A stretch of DNA of 64,000 nucleotides, taken from a bacterium. GTDB lineage: Bacteria; Planctomycetota; Planctomycetia; Planctomycetales; Planctomycetaceae. The translations under genes were made by a program, and so were the position numbers. Where the stretch lies: contig WGME01000026.1 of assembly GCA_016125225.1 (NCBI GenBank), positions 1 through 64,000 on the forward strand. The letters run 5' to 3'. Shown here piece by piece: positions 6,919 to 16,225 of this stretch (positions are counted from its first letter, which is position 1; every line of letters begins with the position of its first letter). A model generated the notes under the pieces. That model saw only the letters and a list, made by a program, of their open reading frames with translations, was not told where the DNA came from and searched no databases.

Positions 6919-8577
6919 ATGACCCTTATGCCCCTTCGATTTCCGATCTCAGCGACTTCAGCCACCACTGGCCAATGGCATTGGCTCGTGGTCTCTGGCT
7001 TTTGTCTGCTGTGCTGTGTCGGTTGTGTCACCCCCTGGGAACGCTCGGCCTTGCTTGGTGGTCGAGATACCACCATCGATAACGTACAGGGTCCCACCGA
7101 ACGTCGGCTACGAAATCTCTTCCGTCAACAGGAAGAAGACGCTTACGCCAACAGCAACGGCTCGTTGAAGCCCATTCCCGGTACCGATGATTACCTCGCC
7201 GCGGAAAAGATCTACGAAGACGGCGACTACGAGAACGCCCAGAAGGCCTTCCACAAGGTCGCCCGCAAATACAAGAAGAGCGAAATTCGTGAAGATGCCA
7301 TCTTCATGGAGGCCGAAGCGTCTTATGAGATGGGCCACTATGCCAACGCGCAAGATAAGTATTCCGAGCTATTGAAAGATTTCCCGTCGACACGGCATCT
7401 CGATACGGTTTCGCAGCGGCTCTTTGAAGTCGCCCGCATCTGGCTCGATTTCCCCGAGGCCGCCCAACTCAGCGAAGTGCAACAGGTCAACTACGACGAA
7501 TTTGGCGAGAAACTTCCCGCTGTTGAACCGCCCGAGAAAAAGGGCTGGGGTACGGTTCTCTGGCCGAACTTGACCGATAAGTCACGTCCGCTGTTCGATC
7601 CGGAAGGAAACGGCGTGGGGGCGTTACGGTTGATCTGGTTGAACGACCCGACCGGCCCTCTGGCTGACGATGCTCTCATGCTGGCCGCAAGTCACTACGC
7701 GCGTTCCGGGAACTTCATCGAAGCCGACCGCCACTTCACGTTGCTGCGCGAGGAATACCCGAACAGCCCGCATGTGCAGTCGGCCTTCGTGCTCGGTTCG
7801 CATGTGAAGCTGATGTCTTACGAAGGGCCGAACTACGACGAGAAATCATTGGAAGACGCGGAACACCTCAAGGAAAGTACCTTGCGGTTGTATCCGAACA
7901 TCGAAGACCGGGCGCGCATCGAGACAGAACTGAAGAAGATTGAACTGGAAAAAGCCGCCCGCGACTGGGAACTGGTCGTCTTTCACGGCCGCAAGAACAA
8001 CCCCCGTGCCCAGGCCATTTACTGCCATCTCATTCTCGCTCGGCATCCCAACACCCCCTATGCAGACATGGCCCGTGCTCTGTTGAAAGAGCTCGGCCCG
8101 GCTTACAACTCTGGTGTGGCGTTGCTCGATCCACAGCCTGACAAGCCGAAGTACCGGCAGACGTTCAACCGGAATCGGACGCAGTTGACGAACACGCCTT
8201 CGTCGGTTCGAGAAGGGCCACAATCTTCGGCACCGACACCGTATCGTCCCTTTGAAGACGAAGAAGCCGTGGAACCGCCGGCCGAAGAGAAACCGACCCG
8301 TGCTCCCCGACGCTTCCTCCCTTGGGGTGGCGAACGGCGCATCGAAGAGGCCGAGGAACCCGACGAAACGGAACTGGAACCCCAATCACCTGGCGACGAG
8401 TTTATGGTGCCCGGTGAACGGACCATTGCCGATGAACAGGCGGCATCGACCGGGGGCGGTTGGACCCGCATGCTCAGTCCTCGCCGGTTCTTCCCGTCGC
8501 GTGAAGCCAAGCCGATCGACACCTCGGAACCTGGTCTGGACGAAATGTCCGAAACCGAGGACAACTCCGGGGAATAA
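6919..8577 (+). CDS. BamD-like TPR lipoprotein
   Basis: 552 residues with a lipoprotein signal (hydrophobic WLVVSGFCLLCCVG, lipid-attachment Cys about residue 34). Tetratricopeptide-type repeats lie at about 90-180 (AAEKIYEDGDYENAQKAFHK, then DAIFMEAEASYEMGHYANAQ) and 250-300 (DDALMLAASHYARSGNFIEA), as in the outer-membrane assembly lipoprotein BamD/ComL. After about residue 420 the protein is a disordered, Glu/Pro/Arg-rich tail that BamD lacks. It is about twice the length of BamD. An LptE-like gene follows, so both probably serve outer-membrane biogenesis. The exact BamD function is inferred from the family. Confidence 0.75.
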   Translation: MTLMPLRFPISATSATTGQWHWLVVSGFCLLCCVGCVTPWERSALLGGRDTTIDNVQGPTERRLRNLFRQQEEDAYANSNGSLKPIPGTDDYLAAEKIYEDGDYENAQKAFHKVARKYKKSEIREDAIFMEAEASYEMGHYANAQDKYSELLKDFPSTRHLDTVSQRLFEVARIWLDFPEAAQLSEVQQVNYDEFGEKLPAVEPPEKKGWGTVLWPNLTDKSRPLFDPEGNGVGALRLIWLNDPTGPLADDALMLAASHYARSGNFIEADRHFTLLREEYPNSPHVQSAFVLGSHVKLMSYEGPNYDEKSLEDAEHLKESTLRLYPNIEDRARIETELKKIELEKAARDWELVVFHGRKNNPRAQAIYCHLILARHPNTPYADMARALLKELGPAYNSGVALLDPQPDKPKYRQTFNRNRTQLTNTPSSVREGPQSSAPTPYRPFEDEEAVEPPAEEKPTRAPRRFLPWGGERRIEEAEEPDETELEPQSPGDEFMVPGERTIADEQAASTGGGWTRMLSPRRFFPSREAKPIDTSEPGLDEMSETEDNSGE

Positions 8578-8594
8578 AGTCGTCCGTCGTTAGC

Positions 8595-8613
8595 CGCTCG
8601 GCCTTGCCGAGCG
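8595..8613 (+). other. Stem-loop between the BamD-like and LptE-like genes
   Basis: CGCTCGGC and GCCGAGCG form a perfect 8-bp stem with a CTT loop. No T-run follows, so it may slow or process the mRNA rather than act as a full terminator. Confidence 0.5.
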
Positions 8614-8632
8614 CTTTCACGGAGTTCCCTGG

Positions 8633-9187
8633 GTGTCCGTCGTCGAGTCTTGCATGTCCGCCTGTGATCCACAGCGTCGAGCATTCCTTGGCACGTTCGT
8701 GTTCTGCGCCAGCGGTCTGGCCGGGTGTGGCTACATGGTCGGGAACACCTTCGGGCCGGAAGTCCGTACCGTCGATGTGCCCATCTTTCAGAACGACACC
8801 TTCCGCCGCGGCATCGAGTATCAGCTCACCGAAGCCGTGCAGAAAGAGATCCAGACTCGCACGCCATTCCGGTTAGCGAAGGGGCCCGGAGCCGATACCC
8901 GACTCACCGGTCGGATCATTGATGTCCGCAAGAATGTGCTGGGCGAAACACAAAACGATGACCCGCGCGAGTTGCAACTTTCGTTGTATGTCGCCGTGAC
9001 CTGGGAAGACCTGCGAACCGGACAACTGCTGGCGACTCAGGAAGTTCCCCTGCAACCCCAGGCCATCCCGTTAACCGGTACGGCGGAGTTCGCTCCCGAA
9101 GTCGGCCAAAGTCTGGCGACCGCCACCCAGGATGCCACCGACCGCCTGGCCCGGCAGATCGTCAACATGATGGAAGTGCCGTGGTGA
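8633..9187 (+). CDS. lptE: LptE-like LPS-assembly lipoprotein
   Basis: 184 residues from a GTG at 8633 with GGAG about 8 bases upstream; an ATG at 8654 is possible. A Tat-like or Sec lipoprotein leader (QRRAFLGTFVFCASGLAGCG) ends at the lipidated Cys. The mature part follows the LptE pattern: CGYMVGNTFGPEVRTVDVPI, then FRRGIEYQLTEAVQKEI and RLAKGPGADTRLTGRI, the N-terminal beta-alpha unit and the variable strand region. LptE plugs the LptD barrel and helps insert LPS in the outer membrane. Placing it after a BamD-like gene fits outer-membrane assembly in a planctomycete. Confidence 0.78.
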   Translation: MSVVESCMSACDPQRRAFLGTFVFCASGLAGCGYMVGNTFGPEVRTVDVPIFQNDTFRRGIEYQLTEAVQKEIQTRTPFRLAKGPGADTRLTGRIIDVRKNVLGETQNDDPRELQLSLYVAVTWEDLRTGQLLATQEVPLQPQAIPLTGTAEFAPEVGQSLATATQDATDRLARQIVNMMEVPW

Positions 9188-9352
9188 GTGGCTTTCCGGA
9201 ACGTGGCCTGGCTCGCAATGAGTGAGCGATACGGGGTCGGTCTCCGCGCGACAAAAGCCAGCCGGTGTCAGCAACACCCGACTTACTGATTGACTTCTGC
9301 TCAGATTCGCGGTTAGCTTTGGACACGCTTTTGTAAGTGTCTTTAACCGTGG

Positions 9353-10327
9353 ATGATCTCAATTATGGTTATGGTTGTCACGTCGAGGAAGGATTACCAA
9401 CCTATCAAACTACGGGCAGGTTTTACATTAATCGAATTGTTGACGGTGATGGCCATCATTGGGCTACTGGTGGCCTTGCTATTGCCAGCGGTGCAACAAG
9501 CCCGAGAGACGGCTCGCCGCACCCAATGCATTAACAATCTGCATAACATTTCGCTGGCGATGCATAACTATGAAGGCGCCCATCGTTCCTTCCCGGCGGG
9601 CTGGGTTTCCAGTGATTGCCCGTGGCTGCAGGTTTCACGACTCAAGCCCGAAGTGACGATCCATTTGACAGGAGCAAAATCCGTCAATTTGACTGGCTGG
9701 ATGTTCCTCCCCGACTACAGTTGGCACTGCCTGATCCTGCCTCAAATGGATCAGAATTTAGTCGAGCTCGATTCGTCGCTGCCCAAATTTGAAAATCCCT
9801 GCGCTCCCGCTGGACCCTCGCGCTCATTTCTGATCAACCCCTCGCCCAATTTGAAGTACATGGGCATTTCAATTCCCAGTTACACATGCCCCAGTGCCTC
9901 GGTGAGTGGGCGGCATCCCGCCGTGGGAGTGGGGACGGATTACCGCTGGGGCTATTCCACCTACCGGGGTAGTATTGGAACCGACGGCCTCAACGGAATG
10001 TTTGGTCAAGATAGTGGGGTTCGTTACAGCGATGTCACGGATGGCACCGCCCAGACGTTGCTTCTTGGCGATTCACTCTATGGATTCTGGTCTGATCAGA
10101 GCAGTTGTTGCGTGCGGATTCGTGACGATCAACCGCTATTTGATCATCACTGGCAGAGTTCTAACACTTTAGAACACTATTTCACCTTTGGCAGCAATCA
10201 TCCTCAGGCGGTGAACTTTGTTTTTGTTGATGGTTCCGCGAAATCGTTGAGTAAGCAGATCGATCCTGCCGTCTACCTCGCTATGGCAACTCGCAACGGT
10301 CGCGAGACCATCGCGGACTTGCCGTAA
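9353..10327 (+). CDS. DUF1559 type II pseudopilin-like protein (H-X9-DG)
   Basis: 324 residues. A prepilin cleavage and methylation site ([10 protein letters not shown], cleavage after Gly23, Glu at +5) is followed by the hydrophobic helix [20 protein letters not shown] and the conserved [13 protein letters not shown]. The DUF1559 C-terminal motif H-X9-DG is at 283-294 ([14 protein letters not shown]). The family is strongly expanded in planctomycetes and is thought to be exported and assembled by a type II/IV pilin-like system. The 23-residue leader is longer than usual, so the start may be one of the later ATGs at 9365 or 9371. It stands alone here without secretion genes. Confidence 0.92.
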   Translation: MISIMVMVVTSRKDYQPIKLRAGFTLIELLTVMAIIGLLVALLLPAVQQARETARRTQCINNLHNISLAMHNYEGAHRSFPAGWVSSDCPWLQVSRLKPEVTIHLTGAKSVNLTGWMFLPDYSWHCLILPQMDQNLVELDSSLPKFENPCAPAGPSRSFLINPSPNLKYMGISIPSYTCPSASVSGRHPAVGVGTDYRWGYSTYRGSIGTDGLNGMFGQDSGVRYSDVTDGTAQTLLLGDSLYGFWSDQSSCCVRIRDDQPLFDHHWQSSNTLEHYFTFGSNHPQAVNFVFVDGSAKSLSKQIDPAVYLAMATRNGRETIADLP

Positions 10328-10523
10328 TTCCCAAGCCCCGTCTATTCTTCCATCGGTCGTAACGGCTGAGCTTTCCGCTTCTTCTTGACCGGCTGGCTGC
10401 CACATACAGATTGAAGGGACCACAACACGCAGAAAGCGGTACGCGGCCCGATTTCCGGCTTCACCCTCTGTTAAGATCGGGGTACGCTACACCCACTTGG
10501 AGTTCTGCTCTGGGAGTTGTGGA

Positions 10524-11144
10524 ATGACCGCCCCCCGTAATCCGTATCAACCACGCCCTTGGCCAAAATTGACCGAGCCGGTGACGATTGTCTGGAAGCG
10601 GCCAGCGGCTTATCGGCTGTGTTCCTATGGGGAACTGCAAACACAAGCCCGAAATGAACGGTGGTTTGTGCGGCGGATTGTGTTCATCGTCATGGCTCTG
10701 CTGGTGAGCTATCCCCTCTCGTTGATTTTCTGGCAAGAGACCTGCCAGGTGCATCCGGGGCCCGTGACGAATCTGCTCGCGGAAGGGCTGGCAGTATTGG
10801 CCATCCCTCTGGATCTCGCGAACTTTCTGGTTCCGGGTCTGGAAAGGTGGCGAAACGCCTATGCGCTGCAATGCCAGCGCTGGTTGAAGTCCAGTCCGGA
10901 GGGGATTCTGCCCCTCTTCTCCGCCGGGTTAGTCTCACTGTCGCTGTTCTGGCTGTTTATGCTGTATGCCGTGAGCCCGATGGGAAGCTGGCTGCTCGCC
11001 CGGTTGTGCGGTTTCGATCACATGGATCTCTTCACATCGCAGATGGGTTTCGTCTATCGTCCGTTGGAATGGCTGGTCGATCGCTCGCAGACACTGAAGC
11101 GGTTCTACCAGATCTATTTTGAAGTGCAGGAAGAATTGGATTAA
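10524..11144 (+). CDS. Hypothetical integral membrane protein
   Basis: 206 residues from the ATG at 10524 (MTAPRNPYQPRPWPKL), preceded by GGGAG. Hydrophobic segments lie at about 57-80 (RIVFIVMALLVSYPLSLIFW), 92-110 and 140-168 (LPLFSAGLVSLSLFWLFMLY). The N-terminus is Pro/Arg-rich and cytoplasmic in character. No family is recognised. It is 52 bases upstream of the parvulin gene on the same strand, so the two may share a transcript. Confidence 0.6.
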   Translation: MTAPRNPYQPRPWPKLTEPVTIVWKRPAAYRLCSYGELQTQARNERWFVRRIVFIVMALLVSYPLSLIFWQETCQVHPGPVTNLLAEGLAVLAIPLDLANFLVPGLERWRNAYALQCQRWLKSSPEGILPLFSAGLVSLSLFWLFMLYAVSPMGSWLLARLCGFDHMDLFTSQMGFVYRPLEWLVDRSQTLKRFYQIYFEVQEELD

Positions 11145-11196
11145 GCCACTGAGGCAATGCTTGACGTTGTCTCGTGGCTCACAGGGATAAAGTGGG

Positions 11197-12063
11197 ATGG
11201 CTGTGGCCTACGGATTTTGGATGGTTCTGCTGTGTTTCGCGGCCGATGTGCCAGCGGTCAGCATCAATGGCAAGGCGGTCAATCCGGAAGCCTGGGCTTT
11301 TCTGACACTCACGCGTGGCGGTGATGAGAACCCGACAACCCGGGCCCAATTGATCGACCAACTGATCGAACGGGAATTGATGCGTGGCTATCTGGAAAAA
11401 TTGAAGGTCGTCGCCGATGCGGATGTGGTTGACTTGCGTTTGATTCAACTCGAAGAACTGATTCGACGACGCGGAAGTGAGCCAGCGGATGTGTTCGCCA
11501 AGCTGGGGCTGAGTGTCGAACAGCTGCGCAAGGAACTGGCGTTGGGAGTTGCCTGGGAACAGTATGTCGAACAGCAGGTGACCCCCAAGCAATTAGCCGA
11601 CTATTTCGAAGAGCATCGTTCGGAATTCGATGGCACGCGTGTGAAGGCCCGACAAATTTTCCGCAAAGCGATGACCGATGCGGAGGTCGTTGCGGCCGAA
11701 AAACTGCTGTCCCAGCTTCGGGCCGAAATTGCGGCAGGGAAAGTGACATTCGCGCAGGCGGCCGTTCAGTATTCGCAATCGCCGACGGCGAAAGCGGGGG
11801 GCGATGTCGGCTGGATCGTCGGTGTGGGACAACTCCCATTGAATGTGGCCCTCGTCGCACTCGCCCTGCAACCGGAAGAACTCTCGCAGCCGGTGCGATC
11901 TCCCTTCGGCGTGCATCTGGTCTATGTGTCCGAACGCCAACCGGGACAGTTGAGCCTAGAAGATGTACGACCGGAAATTCTGAAGCGACAATCGCCGATG
12001 CTCTGGTCCGCGGTCGTGGCACAGCTTCGCCAGAGTACGCGGATTGTTCGGCCAGCCCCGTAA
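11197..12063 (+). CDS. Parvulin-type peptidyl-prolyl isomerase, SurA/PpiC-like
   Basis: 288 residues. A short leader (GFWMVLLCFAADVPA) precedes a helical chaperone-like N-domain (about 20-140), the arrangement of SurA/PrsA. The parvulin domain is at about 147-255: KARQIFRKAMTDAEVVAAEK, then FAQAAVQYSQSPTAKAGGDV, GWI and VRSPFGVHLVYVSER. Parvulins speed proline isomerisation in exported proteins. With the BamD- and LptE-like genes upstream it fits periplasmic handling of outer-membrane proteins, although no physical operon joins them. Confidence 0.85.
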   Translation: MAVAYGFWMVLLCFAADVPAVSINGKAVNPEAWAFLTLTRGGDENPTTRAQLIDQLIERELMRGYLEKLKVVADADVVDLRLIQLEELIRRRGSEPADVFAKLGLSVEQLRKELALGVAWEQYVEQQVTPKQLADYFEEHRSEFDGTRVKARQIFRKAMTDAEVVAAEKLLSQLRAEIAAGKVTFAQAAVQYSQSPTAKAGGDVGWIVGVGQLPLNVALVALALQPEELSQPVRSPFGVHLVYVSERQPGQLSLEDVRPEILKRQSPMLWSAVVAQLRQSTRIVRPAP

Positions 12064-12300
12064 GTGAGTGGATCTCACGGAAATGTGAGCTTCTGGCGGT
12101 ATTTGTTGTCCCCGAACGGGCAGACTTAGTCAATAATTGGCGACGCAAGTGAAAACGGTCTGCCGGACCGAATTCCCGGGTCGGGAGAGTCTGTTCAGGT
12201 CTGGCGATGAAATCGCTCACAACGCGCCAGGGAATGTGCTTGCGAATTGCGGCACTGACAGGTCGACATACAATGGATGGAAGAGAATTGCACCATCCAC

Positions 12301-12327
12301 GCTTGGCGAATGGCATACTGGCCAAGC
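12301..12327 (+). other. Leader hairpin upstream of the DUF3300 gene
   Basis: GCTTGGC at 12301-12307 pairs with GCCAAGC at 12321-12327 just ahead of the ribosome binding site AGGGAAAGGA. It could affect translation of the large Tyr/Gly-rich protein. A 7-bp stem of this kind can also arise by chance. Confidence 0.25.
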
Positions 12328-12347
12328 CTGAGGGAAAGGAAACTGCC

Positions 12348-14981
12348 ATGCTACGGTCCAATTTTTCCAGGGCGTGGCTGCTGGGGGCGGCGGCCTGTCT
12401 GACAGGCACAACTCTGGCGGTGGCTCAACCCACGCTCGCTCCGCCTCCATTACCGGGTGACACCTCGCCCACGCTTGGTGCCGATGTCACCGCGGCGGAT
12501 GTCGCGACCGGCCCGGAAACCACCATCAAGGCTCGCGTGGTTGGACAGTCGAGTGATCTGGCCGCCCTTCCACCGGCACCGTTGCCGTTGCCCACGGATG
12601 ATGGGGTGACCCCGGCCACGGCAGCAGACACGGCGGCCATCCCCAAGTTGACCGTCAAGGAACTGGAAGCCTTGGTCGCACCAGTGGCGTTCTATCCTGA
12701 TGAAGTCCTCGACAACATTCTCGCCGCGATTCAGATGCCGTCCGCCATCCGCACGGGTGTGAGCCTGCTCGATGGCAAAGAATCGACGGAACTGGCGCAG
12801 GTCTTGAAAGACGGGCTGCCCGAAAGCGTCAAGTATCTGCAGACCAAGCAGGCTTCGGTCTTGCGGGAACTCGATCAGAATCTGTTGCTGATGTCGCGGT
12901 TGGGGCTGGCCGTGAAGGCCCAGCCGGAAGATGTCGTGACAGCGATCCGAAATGTGCGGACCGCAGCGGCTCAATTGCAGGCCCAGGCAGGAGCCACGAC
13001 CGATCAATATGCTTCCGGCGGGACCACCGCTTACTATGCGAACAACGGCGTCTACGCGGGCACCAGCTATCCGTGCTACGGCTATTACACCTACGGCTCG
13101 CCGAGCTACTACTACGGTAGTGGTTATGGATATGGCTACGGGTATGGTTATCCGTATTACGGATACGGCTATGGGTACTATCCGGGTTCGGTGTTGCGTC
13201 AGGTCACTCGTTTGACGCTGGGGATTCTCTACCTCACCAACGGACCGTACTACTACCCGTATGGTTATGGCTATGGCTACCCGTACTACCGGTATGGCTA
13301 TGCCGGGTATTATCCGTGGTATGGCTATGGTTACGCGGGCTACTATCCGTGGTACGGGTATGGAGGTTATGGCGGCTATTATCCGGGCTATTCGCCTTAC
13401 TGGAATTCGTTCGCGAACTACTATGGCCCGCGCGGCGGCTATGGTTCGGTCTACGGCAACTATGCCTATGGCCCATACGGTGCCCTGTATCGCAACGGTG
13501 CCAGCAACGGTGTGTTCTATGGCCCGAATGGCCGTGGAACCTACAGTGCGGCCAGCCAGTCGGTGCGCTATAACAACGGCATCACCGCTTTTGGTGCAGG
13601 GTATGGAGCCGGGACGGTCAACTTTGCGAACGGCAAATCGCTGAACGTTTCTGGTGCCGGGATCGCCGGGAAAACAACCTTCGGCAATACCACGTACTTC
13701 GGTGCCGCCGGCACAGCGTCGGCTCAAGGCTCGGGGGGACGCGGTGGCACGGCTTCCGGATGGATTAATGGCAATGCCACCGTGGTTGGGAATGCCGCCT
13801 CGTGGCATACGCAAGCCGCCGGACAAATCACTGGAAACAGTGGCATCAACGCCTTCGGAACCCATACCGGCAACGGCTCGCTCGTGGCCTACTCCAATGG
13901 CAGCTATGGCTGGAACCGGAATTCGTCGAACACGCTGAACGGCGTCAACGGCAGCGTCACAACCAACCACTCCGGTAGTGGTGTCTACGCAGGCGGCGGC
14001 AATGGCAGCTACAACGGTTCCACGTCGGTTCAAGGAAGCGGTGGACGCGGTGGCACTGTCAACACCACCTACAACCCCGGCAATGGACTCGATGTCAATG
14101 TGAACCCGAATAACCCCAACAACCTCGCGGCAAACGGGCAGGCAGGGAATCTGCGAAACAATTCAGCCAACAGCACCGCAAATCGGCTGTCGGGCTTGAA
14201 CGGCAACAATGCCACGCAGAACTTGTTCAGTGGCAGCAATAGTTCACAACTAAACAGTACGTCTCCACTGGCCAGCCTGTCGGGCAACGCCAATGGCGGT
14301 GCGTCCGGGTTGCGGAACCAGTTTTCAACTCCCGGCCAGATCGGTGCGAATTCCACGAATTCGTTCCGTGGCAGCCAAGGATTGAACACCAACTCGGCCA
14401 CGGGTTTTGGCAACCGCTTCGGGGGATATGGAAACCTCTCTCCCAACGCCAGTGGTCTGGGAGGCGGCACGCGGTTGAACAGCGGCAGCTTGCCAAGTCG
14501 GAATGGGGCCACGAACCTGGGCAATTCCAATCTGGGGGGACGTTCGCTGCCTTCCTCGGGAACCTTGGGCAACGGTAATGCGTTGGGCAATCGCAGTTCG
14601 ACGGGAGCCATCGGCAGCGGCCAATTGAGCAATGGCAACTTAGGATCTGGACAAGCGATTCGGACACCTTCGTCCGGTTCCGGCTTCAACAATCCTCAGT
14701 TGAGTACCCCCCGATTGCAGTCCCCTTCAGGGAATCTCGGCAGCAGTGGTTTCCGTAGCAGCCCGTCAATCGGCTCGGGGAACTTCGGTGGCAGTACCCG
14801 CAGCAGTCCGTCAATCGGTTCCGGGAATTTTGGCGGCGGTAGTCGCTCATTCGGCGGCGGATCGATTGGTGGAGGCCGTTCGTTCGGTGGGGGCAGCATG
14901 GGTGGCGGTCGCTCCTTTGGGGGTGGCGGTAGTGGTGGATTTGGCGGCGGGGGACGTGGTGGCGGCGGTGGTCGTCGCTAA
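12348..14981 (+). CDS. Large secreted DUF3300 protein with Tyr/Gly-rich and Gly/Asn-rich repeats
   Basis: 877 residues from the ATG at 12348, placed by AGGGAAAGGA and by a signal peptide (SRAWLLGAAACLTGTTLAVA). A DUF3300 domain lies at about 105-208 (ELEALVAPVAFYPDEVLDNI and the LPESVKYLQ segment). Residues about 224-370 are extremely rich in Tyr and Gly (repeated YGYGYG and YYPWYGYGYAGYY), broken by a short hydrophobic stretch (VTRLTLGILYLTNG). From about 370 the protein is Asn/Gly/Ser-rich with repeated blocks, and it ends in GGG-R-SFGGG repeats and GGGRGGGGGRR. The composition suggests an extracellular adhesive or matrix protein; no enzyme motif is seen after DUF3300. The repeated DNA makes this a likely site of length variation. 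Confidence 0.85.
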   Translation: MLRSNFSRAWLLGAAACLTGTTLAVAQPTLAPPPLPGDTSPTLGADVTAADVATGPETTIKARVVGQSSDLAALPPAPLPLPTDDGVTPATAADTAAIPKLTVKELEALVAPVAFYPDEVLDNILAAIQMPSAIRTGVSLLDGKESTELAQVLKDGLPESVKYLQTKQASVLRELDQNLLLMSRLGLAVKAQPEDVVTAIRNVRTAAAQLQAQAGATTDQYASGGTTAYYANNGVYAGTSYPCYGYYTYGSPSYYYGSGYGYGYGYGYPYYGYGYGYYPGSVLRQVTRLTLGILYLTNGPYYYPYGYGYGYPYYRYGYAGYYPWYGYGYAGYYPWYGYGGYGGYYPGYSPYWNSFANYYGPRGGYGSVYGNYAYGPYGALYRNGASNGVFYGPNGRGTYSAASQSVRYNNGITAFGAGYGAGTVNFANGKSLNVSGAGIAGKTTFGNTTYFGAAGTASAQGSGGRGGTASGWINGNATVVGNAASWHTQAAGQITGNSGINAFGTHTGNGSLVAYSNGSYGWNRNSSNTLNGVNGSVTTNHSGSGVYAGGGNGSYNGSTSVQGSGGRGGTVNTTYNPGNGLDVNVNPNNPNNLAANGQAGNLRNNSANSTANRLSGLNGNNATQNLFSGSNSSQLNSTSPLASLSGNANGGASGLRNQFSTPGQIGANSTNSFRGSQGLNTNSATGFGNRFGGYGNLSPNASGLGGGTRLNSGSLPSRNGATNLGNSNLGGRSLPSSGTLGNGNALGNRSSTGAIGSGQLSNGNLGSGQAIRTPSSGSGFNNPQLSTPRLQSPSGNLGSSGFRSSPSIGSGNFGGSTRSSPSIGSGNFGGGSRSFGGGSIGGGRSFGGGSMGGGRSFGGGGSGGFGGGGRGGGGGRR

Positions 14982-15018
14982 TCAGTTTGCTGTCGTCTGA
15001 AATGACAGACATACTCAG

Positions 15019-15063
15019 CAGCCCGGGGGGCAGTTGCGATTGCCCGCGGGCTGTTGTTTTTTT
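15019..15063 (+). terminator. Rho-independent terminator after the DUF3300 gene
   Basis: CAGCCCG at 15019-15025 pairs with CGGGCTG at 15047-15053, with further G-C pairs inside, and is followed by TTGTTTTTTT. It lies 37 bases after the DUF3300 stop codon and ends that transcript before the next gene. Confidence 0.75.
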
Positions 15064-15166
15064 CGGGCTTGTGTCACGATATCGGAAACTGAACGGCCAC
15101 GGCCAAAATCAGTTCGTGGCGACTCAATCACGCTCCTCGCGATTCACCGGTAAACCGGAAGCACCT

Positions 15167-16045
15167 ATGACCGCCAGTGTCACGCTCTCGCACGCCGCAC
15201 TCTATGGCTGGATGCAACGCGTTTTGCAGCGGTTTGGCATGTTTGCGGTGGATGCGGAACTGGTGATGGCTCGGGTGCTGGAAGCCGAGCGACGGGGACA
15301 GGTCCAGGCAGGTCTGGCACAACTCGCCGAGATCGTCACCGCCTTCGATCTGGGCGATATCGATCCCCGGGCTCGCACACTTACCAAGCTTGATCTGCCG
15401 GGCTATGCCCTGCTGGATGGTAGCACGGGGGTCGGACAGGTCGGTGCCAGCCGGGCTATGCAACTGGCCATCGAGAAAGCAAAAACCGCGGGTATCGCCT
15501 TGGTGGTGGTGAACCACAGCCAGCCCTGTGGCGACCCGTTGCTCTATTCGGAAATGGCAGCACAGGCAGGGTGCCTCGGCTTCTGCACGACGAATTCCGG
15601 CAAGGCGTTTTGGCCTCCACAGGCGGAAACTCGCCTCTTTGCCAGCCATCCTCAAGCTTGGGCGATTCCGGCAGGCCCCGATGCCGCCTGGGTTTCGCGA
15701 CAGTCCATCGGTCCGGAATCTCTGCCCGAGCCGACGTTCCTGCAGGGCCTGGTTTCACTGGCATTCACGGCAGGCTTGGCAGGCGGTCGGTTACCCGGCG
15801 CGAAAAAGAAAGCCTCCCCTTTTGGAGCAGGGGCAGAGCACGCCTGCCTCGCCATTCATGGGCCGACCGTGCAGCCGGAATCGGCCGATGCCCGCTGGTC
15901 CGATTCTCTTTTGCAGTCAGATTACCCCGGCTGGACGCGGGTCAATTTTGATCCCCTGCCAGAGACCTGGACAATTTCGGCCGAAACCTGGGAGGCTTTG
16001 ACCGAGACCGCCAAAACCAGCCGCATTCCTTTGCCGGAACAATAA
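15167..16045 (+). CDS. Divergent Ldh_2 (malate/L-lactate/ureidoglycolate dehydrogenase family) protein
   Basis: 292 residues from the ATG at 15167. The fold is recognisable by VDAELVMARVLEAERRGQVQ at the start, by GYALLDGSTGVGQVGASRAM, the nucleotide-binding region of this unusual NAD(P) family, and by MAAQAGCLGFCTTNSGKAFW. The family is usually 330-360 residues with a catalytic His in a D-S-H-G motif; here the matching place reads ERRGQVQAG, without His. The N-H-F-G motif is replaced by NHSQPCGDP. It may therefore be a non-catalytic or retooled member. Its own terminator-bounded position suggests it is transcribed alone. Confidence 0.65.
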   Translation: MTASVTLSHAALYGWMQRVLQRFGMFAVDAELVMARVLEAERRGQVQAGLAQLAEIVTAFDLGDIDPRARTLTKLDLPGYALLDGSTGVGQVGASRAMQLAIEKAKTAGIALVVVNHSQPCGDPLLYSEMAAQAGCLGFCTTNSGKAFWPPQAETRLFASHPQAWAIPAGPDAAWVSRQSIGPESLPEPTFLQGLVSLAFTAGLAGGRLPGAKKKASPFGAGAEHACLAIHGPTVQPESADARWSDSLLQSDYPGWTRVNFDPLPETWTISAETWEALTETAKTSRIPLPEQ

Positions 16046-16225
16046 ACTTTCCGGTCATCACGCGCTTTCCCGACCAACGGACCTGCTGCCAGATACGTAA
16101 GTTAACTGCGTCTTGTCACATGCCCCAACTTCCGATACGATCGGCAAGGTTGGCCAGTTCGCGGGCCCGTAACGACATCGGTCAACCAAGTATCGATCGT
16201 TCCTCTTTATCACGGACGACTACTC

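Noticed and set aside
13080-13400. Regularly repeated short DNA units that could suggest a CRISPR or minisatellite array
   Set aside because: They are in-frame TAT/GGC codon repeats of the Tyr/Gly-rich protein, without spacers.
12450-14033. Long minus-strand open frame of 527 codons opposite the DUF3300 gene
   Set aside because: It is Ile/Val/Arg-rich nonsense produced by the complementary strand of Tyr/Gly repeats; no start signal or domain.
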